Positions 37,601-49,600 of a stretch of 64,000 nt of DNA are shown here, in pieces. Both the position numbers and the translations under genes were made by a program. The stretch is taken from NCBI GenBank assembly GCA_907165065.1, contig OU015528.1:44383515-44447514 (forward strand), given 5' to 3'. Source of the DNA: Caprimulgus europaeus. Its lineage: Eukaryota > Chordata > Aves > Caprimulgiformes > Caprimulgidae. The notes under the pieces were generated by a model, which was not told the origin of the DNA, did no database searches, and saw nothing but the letters and a program-made list of their open reading frames with translations. Positions within the stretch are counted from its first letter, which is position 1; each line of letters begins with the position of its first letter.

Positions 37601-40600
37601 TTCATACTTAAACTGAAGCAAAATTGTACTTCATACTTGGTTTGGTCTTAAAAATCCATCTGTTAGTTAATTTTTCTGATTTGATTGTTATGATCTTATG
37701 AAAAATGTGGATGTGAGGCAGCAGCTACAGGGATACCTATGGCTGGATTACACAGCTGAGGTAAATATCCAGAACAGGGACTATGTTGCTAGTTAACTGG
37801 AAAATGAAAAATTCTAATGAGTGTGATTTGCATCAACTTGTTTGATATATTCAACTCTTTCTACCAAAAAGTGATTAGGAATGTGATGCAGTGAACAGCT
37901 ATTTTGGCAGATGAAATCAAGAGGCCTACTGCAAAGATGAGTGACCTTTAAGATGGATAAAGATATTTGAAGTGTTAAATCAAAGTAATTGCAAGCACAG
38001 AGCTACTAATCACTTTCTAAAGGGTCTATAACATTTTCTAAAGGGGGGCAGTTTTTTGATTGCAGCCTTAATTTAAAATGGAGTCAAGCTATAACTGTGT
38101 AATGGGATGGCTACTTGGATGTCCCAGTTTATCAGCTTATCTTATATCCTAAAAATTATATTTACTCTTATGTCCAAAAAGAACTTTATTTTTGGTTTGG
38201 GGTTTTAATTAGTACTTGTAGAGAATTGCATGATTAATTGTGCAGTGAAGTAAATATCTGAATACTTATGTACTTCTGTTAAATTTAAAAAGCCTTTACT
38301 CAATTTATAGTTTAGAGGCCCAGTTTTCTAAGAGTAAGCTTGAACACAGTATATTGTCCTGCTTAATCCTGGCACTAGCTGGCTTAATAAGGGTCACCAC
38401 TCCCTGGTAACTTTTTTTACAGCTGGGGAATGTGAGGTCAAACTAACCTTATCAAATTTGGCTTGTCTCTATTTGATTGAGCATGATGGAATGTAGCTTT
38501 CTTGCCAGTTAATTTCTGATATTGTATAGACTCTACAAGTAGTAGAATAGCCCAAGATTGCAGTGCTTTCTGTGACTTTAAACAATTTTCTTTTCATATG
38601 AGTATTGGCCTATATTTTATTAATTGATTTTTTTTATTTAGAAACACTTTTGTGCTTTAGTGGAGTTGAGCTTTTGCATGGAGTTGTTTGCAGATCCCGT
38701 AATTTGTCTTTGCTGTTGGTATTCATTTAGACTACCAGATTCTTATGTGCTTGCTGTTGTGAGAATGAATTAAGGTTTGTTTTGAAACACAATGTTTGTT
38801 CAAGTCTTGACTGCCTTGTGCTGTTCTCCTAGCAACAGGATTTAGTTAAGTTGTTTGAACAGCTGGCTGATTTGAAAAGAAGTGTGATGAGTTCTGGTCA
38901 CTCCATATAGTGAAATAGCTTTGCAAGTTAAAGACTATCAACTATGTCTGCATCCACCTTTTCACTTATAAGGCTCACTCATTTTTAAAGGGGATTAAGA
39001 AACCATGCTATCTTTAAATAAGATAATCAATGACATGACTACTTTTGTGCTTTTCACTTGTTTTCCAGCAGTGAAAAACCCTAAGTGTAACTAGTCCTTC
39101 TTAGCAACGGACCAGCCATTTTCTAAAGTGCACTGTTCCTTGTTTGACTGTCTTACTTAAGGATAAAATTTTCTTTTATTTTCTACAGAAAATCTACTCC
39201 AATCATAGCTAAGGCAACAAGATGTATATGGGTTTTTGTGCTACATTGACTGGTAAAATGTTCCAGAGAGCACTTAATTTTCTTTTTGTGGGTTCAGCAC
39301 CTTGTGCTAAACATGTTTCTGGTAGTTCTGTGTGTGCAACATTTCTGGAGATCATCAGGAGTTGTACTTGTTAAGATGTAGTGACGCTTGCTTCATATTT
39401 GCTTTTTTTTCCCCCAAGTCTTGACAGGTTAGTTCCAAAACATGACTCATTCCTAATAATCTTGAAATGGTTTTAGTATTAGTGACTAAAATAATTAGAA
39501 AACAGATGACCCCTTCCCACTTCTATTCAGATATTAACTTAAGTATATTTGAGTTTCACCTAGTGAACAGCTATGCTGACTTAAAACAAATATTTCAAAT
39601 ATCCCCCTAGATCCAATTCAGATAAGATACTTAGGCTTGCCTAGTCATATTTTCCCCAGTGAAACACATCCCTCTGCCATTTGATTCTGTGAATGAAATT
39701 GTAATCTGTAAACATTCTCAGGCTTCTTTTCTGAAAAGTACTAATGTTTAACTTATCCCAAATGTCCTTAGCTATTTTTTTCTTGTAACTAGTAAACCTT
39801 GCAGTTAAACCGTATGCGTTGTCCACCCTTTTTAAGCTTGGGATTTCTGCTGTTGGCAGTACAAAGGCTAAGGAGCTGTATTCAGGTCAGCTTCAGCTAG
39901 GTTGAGTTGGAGACCCTAATGTTCAAAACCTGAGTAACAGAACTCTTGTTTCTAAACCATAGCTTAAGGGACAGGAGATGAGAAATGAAGTTTAGCTTCT
40001 TTGTGAAAAACTTGACTAGGAGTTTATTGAAGTTCTGTGTGACTTCATCATGTCAAGTGAAAATCAACTTTTTTTTTTTTTAAAGACTGTTTGGTGAAGA
40101 CTGTAGTGATATGTTGATTTCTTCTTGCTAAGATAGACAAAAACATTAGAAAGTATAAGAAATAAGATAAAGAAACATACTGAAATTAAAAATAGATTAT
40201 AGAATCTGATCTAGAATAGTATGTGTGGCAGCCCAAAACAAGTTAACAGAATTAGGATTGGCAGAGGTACAGAGGGATACAAGTAGGGGAGAAGTCTGTT
40301 AAGGAGAAAAGAAAGGAATGTAAAAAAAAAAAAGGAGGACTTCTTAAATGGGATAGGAAATAAGGAAAATATAGCTAAGACTTATTGCAAGTGATGTAGT
40401 TTGACCACCTGCATCATAATACTTGATGCTTTCCCATATGAGGCTTGGTTGTCTGCTGTTTCTAACTGTGCTAAGCTTAAAGCTATGTTTTTTCACCCAG
40501 ATATTTCTCAGGTAAGGTTGGAGGGTTTGTTTTTTTCCTTTGGTTGAAAACTTTAAATTACATGACTCACCTCTGGGAGAAGAAAAGTTTTGTATTTTCA

Positions 40601-43600
40601 AGCAGCTTTTCTGAAATAAGGTTCTTTCATGCCTCCAGCTGTCTAGGCAAGAGCTTGAATTTTGGCCATGTGACGTACTGTTAGGGGTGCCGATATGATG
40701 CATTTGACTTTCATAAGTGTGCACTTTCATAAGTGTGCCTCTTCCTTGAGCCTAATATAGCAATTGTGTTGTTGCAAGTAGAGTTTGTTGCTAACCTAAT
40801 TCAGTGAAAGTGAGGAATGAATAGGAGCTTCCTCACATCTCCTTTGTTGTCAATCTGAAATTCAAACTGTGAAGCTGCTCTGAGGAAACACCATGAATTC
40901 TATGAGAAGTGGGGAACAGAGGTAAGATGGGGAAGGTATGCATGTGAAAAAAAATGGAGACCTTGCTTTCTGCCTGTACAATTAGAAGTAAAAATGAGAA
41001 AAGAAAATGGCAGACTTAATAGGATAGCAAGGGAGGTTTGAGGAGAACTATGAGAGAGTAGCCTCACTGGGCAGCAGAAGGACAGAAGAGGGAGAAAGTA
41101 AACATGAGCAGGTGCCATAACAGTGAGGAAGGTATTTGGAGGTGAAGAAGTGAGAGAACTGTGAGGGAGAGGCATGTTTTCCACGTAGGTCATGTATATA
41201 ATTGAAGCTATTTTTCTGTTTCTCTGTTTTTAGTGCAAATAAACTGAAAAGTACTGATGAAATGTCACCACCTTGTCCAGTAGAGAACCATATTAATTAC
41301 AAACAGTCATCTTTTGTCATATTTGAATATGCAGTCGAAGGTGCCACTTCTTTGTGGAGCAATTAGGCTGCTAGTGAGACATGCAATACAAGTGCTAGAA
41401 ATTACGTTGGAGGCGCATGAATCAACAAATATCTTCATTAAAATAAAGTCAAAAGAGAGAAATAGGATAAAATCCAGTGCATTGTGTTGTGATGTGGTTT
41501 ATACTGGAATAATAGAATAGCTTTTTGAGAGCATTTTCAGACAAATAAAATTTAATGGCTCTCAGCTGTCTGGTCTTGAGTAAAGCACTTCATTCAGTGC
41601 CTTGTGAGAAAATATTAGAGGATGGAAGTTTACAAAAGAACTGAGGATGGGTAGGAAAGTGGATATATGAAATAAAACAGTAGGTGATGTTGAGAACAAT
41701 ATTTGTTTGAGTTAACAATAGCTAATCTTGTTTAACACTTTCAGTAGTGGTTATGATGTAAGAAGTAGAGCTATGATGAGACACAGTTGGAAAGTATTGC
41801 ATGTAAGAGAAGATTGTGACAGCATCTAAAAATGATTGAAATAGTAGATATGAGAACAACTATGACAGTATAGAAATCGTGGTACCAGACTTGGATCACA
41901 ATTGAGGCTTGTCATATTAGACTAGGATTTGAGAATTCTAAAGGGAAAGAAGGACTGGGGCCTCTTCATCCTAAAGTGGTAATGAGCAACCAAAACAGGT
42001 TGGATCACAAAAAAGAAATTGCGATGTAGGATATGTCAGGATGAGTATTTACAGTACAAAATGGAGGAAGTGTTACTGTCTTTGTAAAGGCAGAAGCAAA
42101 ATGTTTTGAGGATCATGTAAGATTTTGGTTATTCAAGTTCAAGAAAGATTCAAACTGAAAGAGTTGCAAAGAGACAGTGATGATAATGAAAAACCAGTCT
42201 TAGCAGACAGTCTTGCTTATTGTTTATATCAAAATAAAGCCTGAAAGAAGACTTAGGGAAGTTAGGGAAACAATAGTAAGTGTAAAGGTGGTGTTATCAT
42301 GGGAGTGAATTAGTGCAAATGATTTGTAAATAAAATTAATTTGGAAACTGAGTATTGTAATTTAGTTATTAGAGCAGAGAGGTTCTGAAAGATCCTCTGG
42401 AGCAATACAATGGAAGCAAAATACTTACCTGCTTCTGAAACACAAAACAAGTTCCTGCAGTACGTGGTTCTCTGATAGCAAGACTGCATGTGGTAAGCCA
42501 GGCATATTGTCCTACTCTGTGGTCTTGGCTCACAGGGTGGGTGGTCTGTTCTTCTACAGGACCTACATACTTGCATAACTCTGAAGTCTGTGTGTGTTAT
42601 CAAATTGGCTTATATCCAAGTACTTAAAATCAATGGAGGGGAATGAAGTTTAACATTCTTGGCAGGAGACCAATCAGTGTGATAATAATGTAGGTTTTCA
42701 TTAATTTAATTTTAGATGTGGTGTGGGTTTTTTGATGGCGTGATATTTGCTGAAAAATCGAAATTCAATAAATTTTTCCAGAAGTTTTTTTTCCTTCATT
42801 TTGCTGATCAGCTTATATGGTACCTCATATAAAAAAGTCTGTCTTGGGCAGCAAAAATGGCATTGTAATATAAAATTAACACTTCAAAAATTATGATTAC
42901 TTTTTAGAGTGGCCAACCTTTGTAAACTACTTTAATGTAACATCTGTATTCCTAATATGTTTGCATGTCTATAAAATAACTTAATATGATGTTTAATAGT
43001 ACTACAGTTCATTTTTATGTCTGTTTTACAGCCCATTCGACACTTGAAATATTCATCCTTTAAGAAATCCTTGCTGGGCAGTGTTTCTGACAGTGGAAAT
43101 GTAACTCTGTGGGATGTAAACAGCCAGAACCCATATCACAATTTTGAAAATACTCATAAAGCACCAGCTTCAGAAATCTGCTTTTCTCCAGTCAATAAGC
43201 TGCTGCTTGTAACTGTAGGTTTGGATAAAAGAATTATTCTCTATGACACATCAAGTAAAAAGTGAGTATATTGAAGACCTTTGATTTTTATTGGATCTGT
43301 ATTTGTTTTTTGTAAACTGGAAAAACACGCTTAACTAGAACATGAAATACTTAATTCAGACCATATTCTGAGTGGTGGAAGGGGTTGGCATATTCCTGGT
43401 GGATGACCTTCTTCTGTAGTCCTTTTTGCTTTTTTTATTTAAAAACCAAACAACAAAACCCCCAAACAAACAACCAAACAACCAAAAAAAACCCCAGTGT
43501 GTGCAAGATCTAGTTGCAGGGCTATGTGAGTGATGTCTCCCAAGTGCTTGTGTATGGGCTTTTCTTGTTGAGCAGAGCAGTTAGCTTCTGTGAGGGGCAG

Positions 43601-46600
43601 TACAGCCTATGAGGACCTGTAGCCACCTGAGCTTAGCTTGCCTGCTTTTCTAGTTTAAGATACAAGACATAGCTGTGGTAAGGTGCACAGAGTTGCTGAG
43701 ATAGTGAGCCTTAAATATGGAAGGGTATTGATTGAAAAAGCAGGAAGCATGGGGCATAGCTGATGGGGCTGTGTAGTAACAGGGTAGGGTGACAAGTGGT
43801 TTAATGGGATTTTTGTTGTAGTGTGGGTTATGCTTTCACTCTAGCTGAATAAAAGGAGGAGTCTGGCTCTAGTTTGGGGAGGGTATAGTAGAAGGGTGCA
43901 AACTAGGACCTGAAGTTCTTCCTAGGGGTGTGGGAAGGTTAGTTGATAGTTAGTTACTATCAACTCTAACTAGTTGGAAGCTAGAGGATGATTGCTGAGT
44001 AGTATGATTGCTGCTGGAAATAATGATACTGGTAAATTATTCAGATGTCAGAGCTGCTGTTATGAAAGCAATTTGATCCTGTCCTGATGACATATTTTGG
44101 GTCATATGCAGTCTTTAATTTCACAGAATCACAGAATGTCAGGGATTGGAAAGGACCTCGAAAGATCATCTAGTCCAATCCCCTGCCAGAGCAGGAACAC
44201 CTAAATGAGATCACACAGGAAGGCGTCCAGGCAGGTCTTGAATGCCTCCAGAGAAGGAGACTCCACAACCTCCCTGGGCAGCCTGTTCCAGTGCTCTGTC
44301 ACCCTCACAGTAAAGAAGTTCCCCCTCAAATCCAAGCGGAACCTCCTGTGTTCCAGCTTACACCTATTGCCCCTTGTCCTATCATTGGACACCACTGTGA
44401 AGAGCCTGGCCCCATCCTCCTGACACTCACCCTTCATATATTTATAAACATTAATAAGGTCACCATTAACCAATTTGTTAAGCATGAACAAAGTAGAAGC
44501 ATAATCTGATGGTCAATAAGATATCTGACTAAATTTACTTGGCACTGGAGAAGTAGAACTACTGACGTGTAGTTGAATTATGAAAGCTTTTATATTTTTT
44601 GTTAGGTAGGCTATTCTGAAAAGTTTAACTTTTGAACTCTAAAAGCTTCTTTATTCTGTCCTTTCTCCTGTTCAAAGACTGCTGACAACTATAGTAGCTG
44701 ATTTTCCTCTGACAACAGTAGACTTCATGCCTGATGGCACTACTTTGGCTATAGGATGTTCCCGGGGAAAAATATGCCAATATGACTTAAGACAACTGAC
44801 ATCACCAGTGAAAACAGTTGTTGCTCACAAAGGCTGTGTGAAGTGCATACGTCTTCAGTTCAGTAGCGCTTTTTCCAAGGTAAAAAAATAAAATTATTTT
44901 TATTGGCCAATATGCAGATTAATGAAAGCAAAGCGTAAGTTCTAAAGGAAATGTTAGCATTCAATTTCTGAGCATTATAGATGCCAATAAAAGTGGTTCA
45001 TACCAACACAGAAATTATAAATTGCTCAGTCTTAAGTGCCATTTTAGGGGGGAATTCCTCTGACTCCTAGACTCAGTGCAGAAATCAGTGAAACTTTATA
45101 GTCTTAAATTTCCTGGTGTGAATACGCTGCAATTGTAGATGAGTTTGTGGCACCTTAGATTCATATAATGGCCCTGCTGCTTAAGGGGAAGACACACAGC
45201 TGCCCATCTTGAGGTATTTTGTATGATCTTATATATAGTCTTTTGCAGGGACATATAAATGGTAGAGTAGTTGATTAAATAACAGAGAAGGCTTAAGAGG
45301 TTCTTCCAAGACTTAATTAGACTCTACCCTTTCCAGAAACCCAGCGTGTCCTTTCAGTGGAGATGTACAGAACTTTTGAAGTGGACTCTACTGCTCTGAG
45401 ACTTTCTTCTTCTAGCACATTTGCTGGTAGCGGTTGACTATTTCTTTAGATTTTGGAGTCCCCAATAATGTAATTTCTTATTTTTTCCTATGCCTAAACC
45501 TAGGATCAAAATTGACTCATGCAGTCTCACTCCATTGTTACCTGAAGTTCTGTTGCTATTCTTTTGCAGGTCCACCCTGTATTCGTACAGTAATACAGAT
45601 GTTTCCCATGTTTTTTGAAGTCATGTTAAGATACTACTTTTTGTATTTGTAAAGGCATATCCTCTAGGCAACCTTTGCTACTTGAACTGAATTTTTTTGT
45701 GTTTTGAAATAGAGATTTCAAAGGCTTTTATTTTTACTTATAGCTGAAGGAATAATAACTTCTCTTAATTTGTTCTATTTTTTTTCTGTAGTCTAACCTT
45801 ACAGGTTCTTCAAATAAACCTGTATCCAAAAGAGCAGAAGTCAAAGCTGGTAGTAATCTTGGAGGAATTCAAAATATTGGCATCAAAAATGTTTCTTCTC
45901 AAGTATCAGCAACAGTTTCATCTCATCTGACATTACCAAATGAGAATAAGGGAGGAGAGATTCTTCAAGAGAAAACAGGTAGTGTTGTCTTCCTACTCTG
46001 AAGGGCATTTGTTTGGAAGAACTGTGTGTGCAATGCATGAACATCTGCATCTTCTTTTCCCTGCTCTACTGCATTAGACATAGTATGGGACTGTGGCAAT
46101 TGAAGTGTGTCCTGCTACAAGCTTTAGACATGTGAAGTGTAAAATTCTGGACTTGAAGGAAAAATATGTATTTAAACTTTGAAGGATACTCTGTGGTCAT
46201 ATTGTGGGGCTGCCTCTTGCATTGTGACTTGTAGGTTATCCTTATGTACATAATCTATTTTCTGACATTATGTGTGTATGGAATGCAGAGCTAGTAGCTT
46301 GTAATTATATTAAATAGGAGTAACAGACCTCATCTAAAAGAACCAAACAATCAAAGAAAATGGGGTGGCGGCGGGGGAGGAGGAAACTTAGTCCAAAAAC
46401 CCAAGCAAGAACTTATTTTTGTATGAGGCATGGTTCCAATATCACATGGTAGGAAAGATGTTAAATATAGTTGCAAGTATGATTAGTTGTATAACTGTAC
46501 TTACTTGCTATTTATGCTTCTGAAATTAACAAGTTCTTTATAAGACTTCTGAGCATTATTCTAAAATTCTGCCACCATGTGAAATGTACTCTAAAAAATT

Positions 46601-49600
46601 TTATTTAATTCAAGAGTTCTGAAAATATGGTCAAATCAGTAACACTGTTAGTTTGATTCTTGAAAAAAAATCCTGAATCTAGTTTGATGCAACAGCACTT
46701 TTTCCCTCCCCCTTTTTTTAAAATAAGGAGAAATACATTTAGCAACAGTAATTAGACAATAAGCTACTGCAGTCCATGAATGTGTATTAATGACTTCCCT
46801 TGGGTATTCAGTGAAGTACAGATGCTTCCTATGTATGCAAGAAGTGTTGATAATCAACATTACTGAACAGTATGGAAAACTTTATTTCAGTTAAAATATA
46901 TGGTTTATCATCTTCATTTGAAGATGTAATGCATGTTACTGCTTAAATAGGACCATGCATAATAAATAAATGTTTTAAGAAAATAAAGGCTTACCAAGTA
47001 AAACAAATATTTTTCATTAAACTGAATTTTCACTTTAGAAGTAAAGACTTCTGTATACTTCAGAAGATACAATCTTTAAACTTAAAAGGAAATTGATGTG
47101 ACACCACAAATTGCCTTTATTCTGTGGAAACTCTTCTAGACCCTGATTAGGGGTTTAACTTTGGAGAAATGCTCTTTGCCTAGATCTTAACTTCTACAGG
47201 CAAAATTTAGGCAATTTTAGAGTTAGGAGTTCAATGAGGGCAGAATAGTTGCTTGCTTACAGTTTTTCTGTAAGCAAAACCAGCTGATCATACTAAATTG
47301 TGAAAGTTATTCAGGTGGTTATCTTAGCAATTTGATTCATATCTCCCTGAATTCTTCATCTAAAAACTGTAGTTTGAATCACTAGTGGGTTTTTTTTTGA
47401 GCTTAAGATATGGTTCCATTCTTCAGACAACTGTCCCTGCTACCATGTATACAAAAGCTAACTTTTTTCCCCGAATTGGCTCAGGGATGGGGCTTGAGGA
47501 TGGAGTGGGGAATGGAGTAGGAACAACTTTTGCCTGCAACTGTAACCCTACTCTGCTTTCCTAATATTTGAAATAAGCAGAGAATATCCTAACATCAGGT
47601 AGGCTTTAGAATAGATGTTTCATAGAATTTCTCTTAGAATGCTCAATGGCCCCAGTGAAACAATTTTCTCTTCTTGCAGAATAAATTTAAATTTTGATCA
47701 TCTGGATGTGATCACCTTTTCAGTGGAAGGTGCATTCAGTACTTCTAGTTTCACCTCGTGTACCATAAACTTGCTGGATTTTTCATGTAAATATATCTGA
47801 AAATGAGTTTACTCTCCAGTTTGACAACTCTCCTTTTTAAAAAGAGGAAAATAATCCAACTGTATCTTACTTCTGTTAATAAGAATGGTTATATTCACCT
47901 ACAATGACAGCCCAAATGAAGAAGTTAAAGTTGACCCTCTAACTGGAATCTGTAGAAGGTTCTGAAGTGCTTGCTGGCCTTACCAGGTGTCATACTTGCT
48001 GTGAGATTTTTTACAGGTAATGTATGTTATTTTTGGAAAATGTCAGTTACTGATTGAATGTTCTTGTCCTTTTAAGGCTTTCCTCATAGTTGCAGCTTGG
48101 ATGTGATTCCATCCAAAGAAACAGATCATGGGAAAAGTGCTGATTTAAATAATTTGGGTCGAAGTAGTTTAGGAGATGTGTTTTCTCCAGTCAGAGATGG
48201 TAAGTTGCTAACACTGAAATTTGTAAATTCATCTGCATATAGCATGACGCTTTGACATTTGTGTGTTACTAACTGCTGTACTTGGTATTTTAATTTGTCT
48301 TTGATTATGAGCTTGATGCAATGATATGAATATTGACGTAGGTTTCATTTAATAAACAATTTGTCTATGTTCTGGTACTTTGTAGATATTATTGCAAGCA
48401 ATGTGAATGAAGATACTCAGGGAAAAGGAGATGGTAAACATACTTTCACTATATTTTTCTTTGTCAGTGGTGGGACTTTGGGGGCCTAGCTAGTTCTTAC
48501 ATGCTAGTTTTGTTGTATCATTGAAAATAAACAAATGATGAAAACAGACACAAACAAACGAACTCTTCTGGAAATTGTCTAGTGCATTTTGGTGCTAAGA
48601 CACAACATGGTAACATGAAATCCAGGAGTACGGTCCTAAAGTGATTTTGTTTTTCATTTATGCAATTTCTAGTGATATATGGAAGCTTTTAATGCTTTAG
48701 TACTTTCATATGGACAATGACAGTGTAAGTTGGATATAAGCATTTAGTTTTTGTGGGGTACATTTTTGAGTGATTTTTGTTGTTCTTTATTTGCTTTGTG
48801 TGGGTGTGCAGGCATTTTACTTGTGGATTTGATGTGGGGGATGTGTATGTGTTTTCACCTGTGTGTTTCACCCTTATCTTTTCCTGCTTAGGTCTGGATT
48901 TTCAGTCCTACCTTTTGGGTTTGGATTTTCTCCCACAGCTCCCCACTGCCTTTCCAGTAAAAAGAAACCCAGTAGGCAGTAGTGCTCAAGGGAAACAGCC
49001 TAACACATTACATACACTTGTGGGATCTCCAATTAAAGAAGAGGAAGAACATCCAGGGACTGAGACTAAGAAAATACATCTTGGAAAACAAGAATCTAAA
49101 GAAATCTTAAAGCAGGTATACTATACTAATTCTTGATATAAGTAGTTTTTTTAGAATCATGATAAAGTACTACTACTTGAAGGAAAAATCGTTAACAGCA
49201 TCCCATCTGATCTTATTTTGCAATGTGACACTATTAACATAAATCTTTAAAATATTGTTCAGTTTAAATGTACTGGCCTTCACCAATGCGAGATAAATGT
49301 ATGTTTCTCTTTAAATAAGATCAGGTTATAAAAGTTCACACAAAATGAAACTGGGCTAGCCTGAGGAATATTTTTATTTTCCTAGAAAATTAAGAATGAT
49401 CATTAGATGGTTAAACCAGTATGATTGTTATTTATTAGACCCATTCGACCCTCTCTTCTTTCCCTATTCTCCATCTGTCTCCTCTTCCTTCTTGAGCTAT
49501 CTTTGATGTGCTTCTATTGAGACCCTGGCTCCTTTTTTATTGCTTTTGAGAAATCTTAGTTTGCTAGGAATTATGTTTATAACTTCACCACAAAATGTTT

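Noticed and set aside
43017..43031. Upstream in-frame ATG giving an 82-residue frame over NEDD1 exon 6
   Set aside because: The ATG lies in the intron before the acceptor at 43031; the exon continues the upstream frame.
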